From NCBI GenBank assembly GCA_021229015.1, contig CM037781.1, forward strand, positions 71,874,903 to 71,938,902: 64,000 nucleotides of DNA, read 5' to 3'. The notes below the pieces were generated by a model. That model was not told where the DNA came from, did not search any database, and saw nothing but the letters and a program-made list of their open reading frames with translations. The first letter of the stretch is position 1, and every line of letters starts with the position of its first letter. The DNA comes from Solen grandis. Taxonomy: Eukaryota; Mollusca; Bivalvia; Adapedonta; Solenidae. The translations under genes were made by a program, and so were the position numbers. Below, piece after piece: positions 21,131-32,739 of the stretch.

Positions 21131-22204
21131 AATTCCGATATATATAACGTAGATCTGACACATGCGCTTCCCGTCTTTGGCAACAAGTGATGATATAAAT
21201 ATGCGGCACATGATTTTCCAATGGATTTCGCCGAGACCAATCTTAGGGATAAATTTACACTACTGGAGATGTGACGTATTATTCCAATGTTACCGGGCGG
21301 ATAGTTTTGTAACAAATAAGCGCCATAGTCCTGCCATAGTCCCTGGTAAAAAGACAATCCGAACACTGCTATTCACCAAAACTGGAAGAATAGATTGCAT
21401 TTACTGAATAATTTCGAATGATTGAGACTGAACATGGATCTTATTTTGTGACAATGGTTGTCCTGGTGACAGGATCATGAGACGGCATACAAACATCTAC
21501 AAACAATCGAGAGTTGGATTCTTTTGGACCGTGACAAGCTTAATTTATGGCAGCTGGCAGCTAGATTGGTCGTATCCCACTTGTCGTCTGTCTTCTTTTT
21601 ATTGTTGTCTTTAAGACCAGTGGGCACTTCCATAATTTAATAAATCTTGTTTGCCTTGGTCTACACAATTTAATAAATTTTAATTTCCTTTCGCTTGATT
21701 CTTTTATTTGGCAGAAGGGTAATTTCGATTTTCTAAAGAATATTTCTGTAATTAGAAAGGACAATACATTGCATTTAAGCACGTAAAAATATTGAAGTGC
21801 GTGTTCTAAAATCATTAAATTTCACTGTGTCTTGTCTGATGTCTGATTTGACATTATTAGTATTCCGATGGAAACATTTAAAAATAATAAGTGCGGTGTA
21901 TTATTGCGATTTGCAAATTAAAGCAAAACAACAACAAAAATAGCTGCATAGCGTTAAAGGTTTCGAATTACACGTACACGTGTTTCTTAATTATATAGTG
22001 TACACAAAAATCATCTTTAGCAACGTAAATTCTCTTTTGCTCTCCTTTGTGCATCTAAACCACATAGTGCAGGGTAAATACAAAATGGCAACTACTACCA
22101 CTACAATGTCGCCGTGACAACCAGAGCTTTGCAACGGCGACGTCATACATCTGGATCCTGCATACAAGCTACAACTCCTCAATGTTGATTACAATGGCAT
22201 CGGG
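21131..22204. other. Non-coding part of block 2
   Basis: 21150-21620 and 21820-22080 are paralogous to 6780-7210 and 7380-7560, with shared strings such as GATCATGAGACGGCATACAAAC and CCTTTGTGCATCTAAACC. No gene recognised; the short open frames on both strands are not shared between blocks. Confidence 0.5.
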
Positions 22205-22332
22205 CATGAGTGTGTGGCACAGAACTCGAAACATTATTGTCACCCCAGTGTGCTGTCGTCACAGGACTGCCCTGACCCAACACCGCATATAAATTAGTAT
22301 GTGTCTGGGTGCCGAGGTTACTGTCTCAGAGA

Positions 22333-22527
22333 TCAGTCTGACGTGCTGATAATGGCGTGATTCTGCCAGACATCTACATGTTCGTTCGTGTTAAATTTCA
22401 TTTTGCGGATAACTGGATTTCGTGTTTTTATTTGTCCATCTGTACTCCAGAAATAAAGTTGGAAAAGTCTTAATGAAATATAGTTACAAGGTAAAATACT
22501 TCTACAGAAGTATAAAAAAGTACCCAC
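22333..22527 (-). other. Short minus-strand open frame in conserved segment (block 2)
   Basis: 64 codons including QLYFWSTDGQIKTRNPVIRK, in the same frame as the block 1 frame at 11418-11846. The ending diverges (a TSD stop instead of TDRRLQEQ). Function unknown; see block 1 entry. Confidence 0.25.
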
Positions 22528-22954
22528 TGAAAATACCAGACATATTTGAAGTATACAATTAATGAGGACATCGATCTCAATTTGACTTGTATGTTATTTT
22601 TAGAATGCAACAGGATTTATTAAATATTAGCAATACATTGAAGAACAGATTTGTACCATCGACTAACTACACGTTTCTTGGCTTATATAATATATATGTT
22701 TTGCCTTTTCGCTTACACTGTATATTACTTTAGTTTGTGACAAATGTATATTGTCTTAACAATAAGCGTTGGTAATTGCGGTTTGTTGTCAAATGTGCCA
22801 AAATGAGCATGTGCGATGTATCGGTTAAGTTAAAGCAATAATTGCAAGATGTAATGTTATATTTCACTTCAATTAGATGTTGGGAACAAAATATCTTTGT
22901 GAATTACTTCGGTCTGAAACTAATGATAATGTTATAACTAAATATACCAGTCCC

Positions 22955-23065
22955 GTCAACCGCAGTCGCGACGTACCATGTTTGAGGCAGCACAATATCA
23001 GTCTCACATACGAATGGTCTAAACAATGACCGAAATGTCGTCGTTGTGGCATTAAACTAAACAAA
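22955..23065 (+). mobile_element. SINE family A 3' fragment (block 2 copy)
   Basis: AATGACCGAAATGTCGTCGT followed by TGTGGCATTAAACTAAAC aligns with the SINE tail and sits at the position paralogous to 11868-11975. Confidence 0.55.
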
Positions 23066-24449
23066 GCAAAACAATATATTGTTCAGCTGAATTGAACAAC
23101 GGCTCGTGTAAACAGAAATAAAAATAAAACTTAGGCCGTGTGTGGATATATACATATTATCGAAAATTCTGGTTATCGCACAATTATTCTATCCTAAAAA
23201 TTGCAAGGTTTACTTACCATCGTTTAATACCCATGCGCCGATTTTCCTTCAATGTTATGAGAAAAAGCTTTTAATAATAATAACTCCATTAGCAGCGGAC
23301 GGGCAAGAAGAGCTGGAATTATGTAAAAGCCCTTGAACCAATCCCCAACCCCAGCAACACATATAATGACAGTTTGAATAAGACTGGGTGTGGTAATAAA
23401 CATGAGTGTAAAGAACTATTTAGTCTCTGCCCTGGTGTCAAAGTTCAAATCATGAGAGAAATTTTATTACCGTCATTCCAGGACACGTATTCAGAATCAG
23501 GAGAAGATAGTGCCTCTTACTCGATGAAGTGATGCTTGAGCTAAATGATAAAGTGACCAACCATTGCATCGCCAAAAGGTTACATCTTCATGGTGTTTTA
23601 TGTTTGAAATGGGTGCGATTTAATATTTTGAACATCACACACATGTATGATATAAATTGCTCCGTGGTCAGTGTATAACTAACCTCCATTGTTAAGAAAC
23701 ACCGAGCTGCTCCGACACTTACAATGACAGTACCAGCAGCCATACTAACACAGGTTATGTCCACACTACACAGACTGAAAAAGAATTCAGATATTTCAGC
23801 AGGAAATCTTAAAAAATAAATAAATAAATAAAAAACATTTGCTGACTACAACGAAAGGTAACTTATATTCTCTTAAGCCTCATGTTGCTGATGGAAAAAA
23901 AATCACAGACCACTCAGAACTAACTAATGTCATCATTTTCAAAGGTAAGTCAGCTTGATGAAAGCTCGAAATCAGTTAGTCATGATAATGATGACCGGAA
24001 ATAGCAATAGAAATTCGATCTCCAAATTGAAGAACAACAATATTCAATATTGAAATCTCTACATTAGCAACATTTAGTATCGATTCAATAAAGTAAAGAC
24101 ACTGTACTGTCAAGCCGGTGTAACTTAAGTCGTGCGTTGTGAATTTCATTTAAAATCGACCTAAACAAACATGGTTTAAATAAAGATATACTGATTGCAT
24201 TCGAAAGTGGCATCAACTATCATCTTTTCACTAGACTGTCACATATAATTTCGAAAATAAACAAATATAGTATAGTAATAAAAGTTATATTATCCTAGAA
24301 CAAGAATAACAAGAATGACAGTTTACCCATTTAGTTAACATTTATATATACACCAAACATCATATCTGGTAACGCTTTTGTCCAAAAACAAAATGACGTT
24401 CCGTTTCTTTGATACATTGGTTTATGAAACAAAGTAACACAGAACACTC

Positions 24450-24775
24450 AGTTCCCGGTAGTAGACTGCTAAGAACGCCCGATTCGAGAGGGCTAGGTCG
24501 TGGGATCAATCCATCAAACCGCATCAAACTAAAGTTGTTAAAATGGTACTGGTAGCTAAATGCTTAGCGCTCAACATAAGGACAGGGTAGTTCTAGGATT
24601 GCTTGGCTCGGTTCAGTAAAATGCGACTAAGTGTGGTATCATGTCTCTTGTCTACGCCATATGCAGTGTACCTAGCAGCACTATATCTGAATAAAGTAGA
24701 CATATTTTTCAAACGACTGAAATACTGTCGATGGGACGTTAATCCTAACAAACAAGCAAACACACAAAAACACAG
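24450..24775 (+). mobile_element. SINE family A, degenerate full-length copy
   Basis: B-box-like GTGGGATCAATCC, AAAGTTGTTAAAATGGTACT, GGTAGTTCTAGGATTGCTTG, then ACTGAAATACTGTCGATGGG and ACGTTAATCCTAACAAACAAG. The flanks match those of the SINE at 35120-35400 in block 3, so both descend from one insertion older than the block 2/3 split. Confidence 0.75.
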
Positions 24776-25199
24776 CACCACTTATTTTGATTATTTGCTT
24801 TTGTTTAAGGTTTTATCAACATTTATTCTAATATTCGTCTACATGATAAGATGCTGCTTTACTTCGCAGTAGACAAGTAGCATGATTATACACGCTGCCA
24901 CATTAATATGTTGTTACATGTAACAAATAAATGGTATCTCATTTAATTATTAGCATAGAAATGTGACACCAGAACATAAAAACGCATCATGTATAAAACT
25001 ACGAGTTTTCACATCATCTTTTTTTTTACAGGCTGACCCATATTTTAATCTCGAATTTTTTTGTAGTTATAAAATAAAGGTAGGGCATTACATTTCTAAA
25101 TAATATAAAATCGTTTGAAAAATACGAAATAACATTCAACATTTTGTCTAAGCGTTAAGCGTTAAGCGTTTAAAAGTCCTGTGATATATAAAAAAAACA

Positions 25200-25440
25200 T
25201 TAAATATTATAATCTGCGGTAAATAAAGATGGTGTAATTCAGATGGAGTTGAGATCGAGAAGATCGCCCTTTTAATCTAATTAAATTTGTCTCAGTATTT
25301 TTAATCTTTCTATCAGAGAGTTTGTGGTCATTGATTAAGCCGAAAATAATATCGAAAAGAACCCCAAGAGGTATAAGAATATTCATTCTATATATTGTTC
25401 GAACACCTGTTATGAAAATATATATGTTGTAAAAAATCAT
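25200..25440 (-). other. Conserved exon-like segment B, copy in block 2
   Basis: The minus-strand frame ends ...GVLFDIIFGLIND and shares GGTAAATAAAG.TGGTGT and AATATCGAAAAGAACCCCAA (plus-strand text) with 14880-15020. Only the distal half of segment B is recognisable. Confidence 0.35.
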
Positions 25441-25567
25441 AGTCTGATGTCATGTAGAAACGTAAATGTCATTCATTAATAAAAATGTCATTATATTTTG
25501 AGCAGTTAAAGAAATAATTATTTGTGACATTGTATACCAAATTGTATGAAAAAAATAACAGTTTAGT

Positions 25568-25812
25568 TTAACCCTTTCCCTCATATAGACTCATTTTGAC
25601 GTACTCAGTAGGTAACCACATAAAGCCTGATCTGCAGAAAACCACAGTTAAACCTTACCAAATTTAATTACAAAGTCCTCATTTCCAGACCACTGAGGAG
25701 CAGCGAACAGCAAAAAAAACCTGATCAGCCTGCGAGTTACTCGCAGGCTGATCTGGTTTTATGCTGTTCGCATAGGTCTTTTCATGGTTTCCTCTATGAG
25801 GGAAAGGGTTAA
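25568..25812 (-). mobile_element. TTAA-flanked MITE, copy 1 (piggyBac-like ends)
   Basis: Flanked by TTAA at 25568-25571 and 25809-25812. Terminal inverted repeats are CCCTTTCCCTCATA and its complement. The centre holds a perfect inverted repeat GATCAGCCTGCGAG/CTCGCAGGCTGATC. TTAA duplication with CCC-GGG ends is characteristic of piggyBac-type transposition. It has no coding capacity. Orientation is opposite to copies 2 and 3. Confidence 0.85.
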
Positions 25813-26178
25813 ATGTATGCGTATAGATATATTTACAGATATTGTGTGTGTGACCTTGAACCACCACCACAACAAAAAAGTCTCACCAAATTCTTTCAGG
25901 GATTCATGATATCAAATTAAAGGTAGGGTTTCATAGTGAGGAGAAAGGTGGAAAATTAAAAAAATAAATAGCTCAGATGTACTCCAACATCCAACGTAGA
26001 CATTATTTAACGAAATATGGGGGGGGGGGGGGGAGGCAACAGCTTATAAAAAGTAAAAATTGAATAAAAGAAAACAACACCAACAACAACATATATTTGT
26101 AATAGAAACTTTTTATTTTATGAGATAGAGAGATATATAGATTTGGTTCTACATTGACAGTTCAACTGACATTGGCCA

Positions 26179-26411
26179 TTAACCCTTTCCCTCATAGAGA
26201 ACACCATGAAAAGACCTATGCGAACAGCATAAAACCAGATCAGCCTGCGAGTTACTCGCAGGTTTTATGCTGTTCGCTGCTCCTCAGTCGTCTGGAAATA
26301 AGGATTTTGTTGTTAAATTTGGTAAGGTTTAACTGTGATTTTCTGCAGATCAGCCTTTATGTGGTACCTACTAAGTGCGTCAAAATGAGTCTATATGAGG
26401 GAAAGGGTTAA
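26179..26411 (+). mobile_element. TTAA-flanked MITE, copy 2, with paralogous empty site
   Basis: Same element as copy 1 in opposite orientation, 367 bp away. TTAA lies at 26179-26182 and 26408-26411. The flank CATTGGCCA-TTAA corresponds to CATTGGCCATTTAAATG at 17254-17270 in block 2, where the element is absent. This shows insertion at TTAA after duplication. Part of the internal inverted repeat is lost. Confidence 0.9.
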
Positions 26412-26731
26412 AAAGTATATGTCAAGAGTATAAGCATATCTGATGGCAAATACAATCAGCACTGTAAATCTCTAATAGAAGGTTCATTTTGCATAAAAAA
26501 GGGGAATAAATAATATATTATATCGCCGACGGTGGCTTTATATATACTATAGATTATACTTGAATTTTTCAATACATATTTTTCAATAAACAAACAGTGA
26601 CATAACATACATAGGAATATCATCTGCTTTTAATTTTTATCATGCATAGATGGTGTCAAAGATATTGTGTGGCTTTGTATATTATGTATTGTTCATAGTA
26701 TATGGTTATATGTGATGTATGTACAAAACTG

Positions 26732-26945
26732 ATCTCTCAGCCCCTCACCGCTGTGGGTTCGAATCCCGGTAGGAACTTCGGATTTTTCATGTGAGGAAGC
26801 CTTCCAGCTGCCTTGCGGTAGGTCGGTGGTTCTTCCCGGGTACATCTCTGTACTCGGGGTCTTCCTCCACCTGTATTAGCTGGACGTCGCTATATGATTG
26901 AAATATTATCGCAGCGACGGTAAATCCCAATACAACAACAACAAA
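26732..26945 (+). mobile_element. SINE family B, nearly complete
   Basis: Begins in the tRNA head (ATCTCTCAGCCCCTCACCG), with B box GGTTCGAATCCC at 26756-26767. The body TAGGTCGGTGGTTCTTCCCG...GGTCTTCCTCCACCTGTATT...AGCTGGACGTCGCTATATGA follows, then a tail of CAA repeats. The long variable-arm-like head suggests origin from a Ser/Leu-type tRNA. Confidence 0.85.
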
Positions 26946-28044
26946 ACCGAGACATTAATAAGCAATACAATCTAACATCTACAAGTATGCAAACGTCGGA
27001 AGGAAGGGAATTGGTGGGTGTTTGTCTCCGCAATGTTATAAAGTAATATATCTATAAGATAATTATGTCGATAGATAGCTAGATTTTAATAAGTTCATTA
27101 TGTCAAATAAAAATACAGGTGCCAGTTTAATATTTTTTTATTTCTTTTCATATTATATATACAGAAAAAGGAGCCTATTCAAAGACACGTATGTATGAAC
27201 TTCAGCATATGGTTAAACCTTATCTTTACCTGCGCATTTTTATTTGCCCATTTTTGATCAAAATAGCCCAATAGCGACTGTCGTATGCCAGCTGTTCATC
27301 TTTGTTTTTGTTTTGAAACCTGACTTTATTATATCCAGCGTGTTAATAAAGTTTGTCAGCAATATTGATTGTGTTTAAAGAGATGAGGGACCCATAAACA
27401 TGTGTTGTCAATGCAAAGCATTCATCTAAATTACCGCCGTAGTTGAAATAAAGCATTTGCCATCAGGGCTACTTGTAAGGGTCGATATCATTATTTCTTT
27501 GCGAAAATGAATCACTAAACTGGTCTCATATTAATGCCGCTTTAAGAAATTATCAAAGTGTAAAACATAATCCTAATATATAAACCTGGCACATTCACAC
27601 CCCGCTCCCACTCCTTTAGCAACATGTGAAGATCTAAGCACGTGTCATGTGATTTTCCTATGGATTTCACCGAGACCAATCTTAGGGCTAAATTAACACT
27701 AAATGAGCTGCGACGTATTATTCCAATGTTACAGGACGGATATTTTGTAACAAAGAAGTTTCATACTCCCTGAAAATGAGTAAAAAGGAGTCTCGATGTA
27801 TCAAAAGAATAGCCAACTGAACAGTTTGCTTATTCGCAAAACTGTAAGAATAGATTGCATTTACTGAAATAATTACGACTGATTGAGACTAAACATGGCT
27901 CTTATTTAATGACATTGGGGTGGTTATTGTGACAGGATCATGAGACAGCATACAAATATCAAATTATGGCTGTCCGTTTGAGTATCCCGCTTGTCGTATT
28001 TTAGACCAGTGGGCACTTGGTCTAAAATTGTTAATAAATTATAT

Positions 28045-28150
28045 AGCTGTTGTCACTGCTGTGGGTTTGAATCCGGACTTTTGTGCGATAAAGCCTTCCG
28101 GTTAGCTTGCAGAAGATCCGTAGTTCTACCCAAGAGCATTGGTACATTTT
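28045..28150 (+). mobile_element. SINE family B fragment
   Basis: CACTGCTGTGGGTTTGAATCCGGAC, AAGCCTTCCGGTTAGCTTGC and GTAGTTCTACCCA match the SINE B body; the 3' half is replaced by a T run. Confidence 0.6.
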
Positions 28151-28389
28151 TTTTCCAATGGAATGTCTACATAACAGTAATACTTACAGTAAACAAAACA
28201 ACAACAAAAACAACACACTTAAATACAAGAATATCGATAACATGTTTTCTTTCAAGCTAATTTTTTTACATGATTGACTTTCTTTTCTTTAATTAAACAC
28301 CAATTAATTCAGTCTTAGTGTTGCTTTTGCTTCGAACGGGGAATACTTAATATTTGATTATAAAGTAAGAATTTGTTTTCTTTTTAGCG

Positions 28390-28710
28390 TCTATATTGAC
28401 GGCCCAGTAATAATAAGGCATGCCTCAAAACCAACAGTGTCATCCCAGTGTGCTGCCGACACAGGTTGCCTAGACCTAAGACCGAGGGTAGATTAATATG
28501 TGTCTAAGTGGCGGGGTCACTGCTCCTGTAAACGGCGATCCGTCTTTCCCGCTGGAAATATTGTTATTTTGGCCAGACATGTATGTTTGCATTTATATTC
28601 TATTTTTGAATAAGAGAATCTCGTGCTGAGCAAATTGGCATTTGACAAATGGAAATGTTCATATGTGAACCAGAAGTAAAGTTGAGAGTGACTGAATGAA
28701 ATCATAGTTA
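28390..28710. repeat. Block-conserved segment, copy 3, with short minus-strand frame
   Basis: Contains CCCAGTGTGCTGCCGACACA and CACTGCTCCTGTAAACGGCG as in block 1. The minus-strand frame 28517-28705 ends PAGKTDRRLQEQ and a stop, identical in its last eight residues to the block 1 frame. Function unknown. Confidence 0.5.
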
Positions 28711-28989
28711 CAAGAGAAAAATATTACAAAAAAAATCAGACATTAAAATAACACGAATTGTTTAATTGTTTTCCATAATCACCATGTTTACCAAACATTA
28801 GTGATGTATTTAATATCAGGATTGTACCATTTCTTTACAATGTTATGCTATGTTATATTTCATGTGATTGAAATGTTGGAAAAATACAATTTTTGTAATT
28901 CATTCTGAACTAGGAAAATTTATGTTTTCCTGACTAAATATACCAGTCCCTATCATCCACGGTCGCAACATGATATGTGTAATTTGAAT

Positions 28990-29110
28990 AAAGTTTAAAC
29001 CATGCAAAACGCGGTGTAGTAAGGAAGTGATGTAGAACTTGGTCTCATGTGGACAAAGTATCAATCATGAATAAAATACTGTCGCAAGGACGTTAAACCC
29101 GAACTTACAA
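28990..29110 (+). mobile_element. SINE family A 3' fragment (block 3 copy)
   Basis: AATAAAATACTGTCGCAAGG followed by ACGTTAAACCC matches the SINE tail and sits at the paralogous position of 11868-11975 and 22955-23065. Confidence 0.55.
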
Positions 29111-30250
29111 AATGAATATGTAGTTCAGCTAAATTGAAAAATGGCTCGTGTTAAAAGAATTCAGTATAATACTTGTGTTGATGTATAAATTTGATTGAAA
29201 AAGTTATCTGTTGTTCTTGAAAAAACCAGGTTTGCGTGGTTACCTAAAGGAAACGTACTATCGACTAATAACTATGAGCAAAACTTTCTCTAATGTTATG
29301 TGGGAGATTCGGTATATATAAGAATAGCTGTGCTACTAATCATGTTGTCGCTTTGATAAATATACATTCAACTTTTCTTATTGAATGCGTGTATTCGTTA
29401 TTCAAAATGCTTACATCAATATATAAAGCACACTTTTTAAAAACTTTTTTTTGCGGGACAGGTGTGCGTTATTATTTTCCGTATTCCTTTGTTACAATTA
29501 CCTCAGGAATCTGTTGTCTGCTATTAACATGAGATTTCTCCTTGAGACGATTAGCAGACTCCCATTTATAGATTGCATGTAGATAACAGATATTTGTTAC
29601 AAAATACAAATTTATACAAATAAGATTAGGACTGGAAGCTAAAAGCTTATTGTAGTTCCTATTCTTAAATAAAATATACAAGAATTAAGGAGATTTTTAA
29701 GATTCTAAATACACACCTGTCCAGAAATTAAATATTAATCTATGTAATGAAAGTGATTACAGAGGTTTTATATTATAACACACTTAAGAGTCTAGACATG
29801 TAAATCTCATATATATGTTATTGAAATGGGGTTTTCGGTGCATTGAGGGTAAGTCGGGGCCGATATATCAACTGCCAAAACGTCTGGATTTCCTGCTGTA
29901 AGGTTAAACCACGTTGGATATTGCATTATTGTTACGATTTCCAAGCAGAAGATTACTTCATTTGAGAATGATCTCTAGAGACGGTGTACAGTACTGTGCG
30001 ATATTGTTTGAAAACGGCTGACGAATGTGAATGTTATGTAGGCTGTGGAAGAAGGAGAGTCTAGCATTTTCAATTTAACCACAAATACATAAGGGACTAC
30101 CTGTTTACCATGAAGGTAATATTTCAATGCACCTTCCAAACGAAAACGAAGGCGAAGAGTTCGTGACCTTCTGACACCATGAAAATAGTACATGGAACTT
30201 GGAAGTATTTTTATTTAGACTATATCTTATAAAATTCCTTAATTTCTTTA
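29111..30250. other. Non-coding sequence at the block 3 / Tigger boundary
   Basis: 29170-29330 matches block 1 near 12050-12180; both share a CGGTATATATAA TATA-like string. After about 29570 no counterpart exists in blocks 1 or 2, so this is the left part of the 4.2-kb insertion. The pogo/Tigger 5' non-coding region probably lies here, but I could not identify its terminal repeat. Confidence 0.4.
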
Positions 30251-30251
30251 C

Positions 30252-32316
30252 AGGTCCAATCCATTCTGAAGAGGAAAGCAGAGATCATGGAAGAGTTTGA
30301 GAACAACACAACATATAATGACAGGAAGCGACTGTGCAAGCGATCACCTGTGAAAGAACTGAATGTGACAATGTGGAAATGTTTCCAGAAAGAGATGAAG
30401 CAGGGACTTAGAGTTAGGGGACCCATAATACAGGAGAAGTCACTTCTATTCACAAAGGAATTACGGATTCCAGAGTCGGAATTCAATGCATCAAAAAGGT
30501 GGCTAAACAGGTTCCGTAAGAGACATAACATCTCCTTCCAAAAGATGTGTGACGAATGTGGAAATGTGGCACCAGAGACAGTGTAGGATTGGCAGGACAA
30601 ACTTCCAGAATTACTGAAGGGGTATGCTAAGGAAGGTGTGTTTAACAGAGCTATGTCAAATAAGACTCTTTGTGTTAAGGGTGATGATGTGAAAGGTGCC
30701 ATGTTATTCTGTTCCTTTATAACACTAAGTCACATCAAATCTAAAGTAAAACTTCAGCTCTTACCAAAGAACACAACATCTGTGCTGCAACCCCTTAATC
30801 AGGGGATTATCCAGAACCTGAAAGTCAACTATAGAAAACGCCTCATTAGGTCTGTTCTGACAAAGATTTACAGTGAAAGTGATGAAACTCTATCAGAGTA
30901 TAGATGTGTTGCAAGCTGTGCACTTTGTGAAATCGTCAGTGAGTGATATCAAGAAGGAAACAGTAGAGAAGTGTTTCGTCAAGGCTGGATTAAGGTTTCT
31001 GAGAATGAGGAGGTGGGGGAAAAAGAATTTGAAGATGACAATATTCTACAGGCTGAACTTGCGCTCTTGCTGAAGAAATGCGACTCTAAGATCATGACAG
31101 CAGAGACAATGACTGTAAAGGAATACCGAGAGGTAGATATGGGAAGCCAGTACACGAGGAGCTATCGCCACAATGGGAAGAAGAACTCCTGGAGAATATC
31201 AGAAATGAGAGAACAGTGGAAGGAAATAGTGCTTTTGATGAGTATGGAAGGGAATCGCCGCTAATATTCTATCTTACAACTTCTAATTTCTATGTTCTAA
31301 CTTCTTTCTGACAACATCTAGTCTCCATGTTCTTACTTCTAACTTCTATCTTACAACTTCTAATTTATATCTTTTAACTTCTATATTTACAATGCTCTGT
31401 TCGAATATCTGAATTCAAACTTACAGGTAAATTCTATCTTCTAACTCTTAGGTTTCAATTTCCAACCTCTTATCTCTCTATCATCTGAGTTATTACTTCT
31501 AACTTCCAACTCTCAACATCTATCTTCCAAACGATTTGTTCTAGTTTCTATAGTATGAAGTGGCATGACCCAGACCATGTTATGAGACATTACGACAATG
31601 TGATATAAATAGATTACGAGGTTCCTCTTACATTACGCATGCGTCGCGAATTTTTACAACACGGTATCGGGTTCATTCGCCCCAAGTACACTTTCGCCCG
31701 AGTCAGTTCGCCCGAGTCGGTTCGCCCTACAATGTGGGTTCAACACCTAGTCTTGCGGGGAAGTCCACTTTGCGCTGTTTGCGCTAGAAGGGTACCAGTA
31801 ATACTGGTTCCATCTTCAATACAATTTATGTTCAGCCGAGAATCAATGATTTCTGGTGCCCTTCTAACTTGCAAGTTCTAACTTGTAATTTCTATATGCA
31901 ATCTTCTAAATTGCGAGTCATTATTTCTAAAAGATATCTTCGCGAATTTACAAAATGCAACTTTTAATTACTAAAAAAAAAAAAGAAAAAATAGTCATAG
32001 GAAATTGTATTATAAGACATAGAAATTAGAAGTTAGAACATAGAAATTAGAAGTTGTAAGATAGAATATTGGCGGCGATTCCCTTCCATAGATGAGGATG
32101 TTGATGATGAAGGAGAACAAGCTGAGAGTGAGGGAATCATTCAAACTCACCAGGAGGCACTGAAGTGTATTGAACAACTGAAAATGTATTGTTTCAGTGA
32201 GGATCTGGTAGTGTTAGTGACATGCTTCACGTGCACAAGATCAATTTGAGAAGGAGACAGTGAAACCATTGTCCCCAACTACACAACTGACAATCGATGC
32301 CTTTTTCAAACAGTGA
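30252..32316 (+). pseudogene. Pogo/Tigger-type DNA transposase pseudogene, internally deleted and interrupted
   Basis: The plus strand encodes a Tigger/TIGD-like transposase. It starts around ILKRKAEIMEEFENN. A CENP-B-type DNA-binding half follows (EKSLLFTKELRIPESEF, then RWLNRFRKRHNIS). A TAG stop at 30583-30585 precedes WQDKLPELLKGYAKE. The DDE region has lost its core: the usual DETG motif and the second-Asp segment are missing, and the frame jumps from NKTLCVKGDDVKGA to KVKLQLLPKNTTSVLQPLNQ and GIIQNLK. The C-terminal part runs through three frames (about 30870-31240), is split by an insertion at 31243-32090, and resumes with DEDVDDEGEQAESEG to a FFKQ stop at 32314-32316. Dead copy. Confidence 0.85.
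31243..32090. mobile_element. 848-bp inverted-repeat element inserted in the Tigger ORF
   Basis: Near-perfect terminal inverted repeats of at least 55 bp, beginning TATGGAAGGGAATCGCCG and continuing (C/T)AATATTCTATCTTACAACTT. The inner arms are rich in CTAACTTCTAATTTCTAT-like words. It is flanked by a 6-bp direct duplication GATGAG (31237-31242 and 32091-32096). Removing it together with one GATGAG restores a continuous Asp-Glu junction of the transposase frame. The middle (31660-31800) has TCGCCCGAGTCAGTTCGCCC-type repeats. No credible protein is encoded. The superfamily is undetermined; the ends do not match classes I know. Confidence 0.85.
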
Positions 32317-32739
32317 AAACAAAACGTTAGTGAGTAAATGACAAAACTTACCTTGCGCATTTAGGAGAACGACAAAGATATTTCAAACATGTACTCTGAA
32401 GGCAATCAAGTGATTACCCCTCATTATCCTATGCGTATTGATATAATAAGAATTATCAAATACTGAGCACGTTTAAAGTAAAAAGTATAAGAAAATATTG
32501 TATTTACATGTATTTATTCCATGTAATATTTGTTACATTCATTGATATGCAACGAACAAAAAATCAGAATAAAATAATTGAAAAATAAACTTGGTTGTTT
32601 TATTACTGTTTGATAGTGAATGGCTGAATGTATGATAGTGTAAAGAATAGAATGAACATAGTGACAGTGACTGATAAAAAGAAGAGCTGAAAGAACAAAT
32701 TGATAGTGAATGAGAAAAAAGTGAATTATTGAAAAAACA
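32317..32739. other. Tigger 3' non-coding region
   Basis: AT-rich, with repeated GATAGTGAATGA/AGTGAATTATTGAAAAA words. The same words resume at 33385-33425 on the far side of the next repeat, indicating that the repeat at 32740 inserted into this region. Confidence 0.5.

Larger units (their letters stand above)
16290..25470. repeat. Segmental duplication block 2
   Basis: Direct, diverged copy of much of block 1. It includes the parts around 2.1-3.3 kb (16.3-17.7 kb), 5.6-7.5 kb (18.0-22.1 kb), 11.3-11.9 kb (22.2-23.1 kb), 13.4-13.8 kb (23.3-23.6 kb) and 14.9-15.1 kb (25.2-25.4 kb). It lacks the LINE, the 1.3-kb AGGTCA repeat and the 160-bp array of block 1. It has gained a SINE/gypsy insertion and the 43-bp minisatellite. 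A GATA-flanked piece occurs twice (17120-17420 and 19905-20140), so block 2 has an internal duplication. Confidence 0.7.

Noticed and set aside
30220..30702. 160-codon minus-strand frame
   Set aside because: Antisense shadow of the Tigger transposase, which has clear family motifs on the plus strand.
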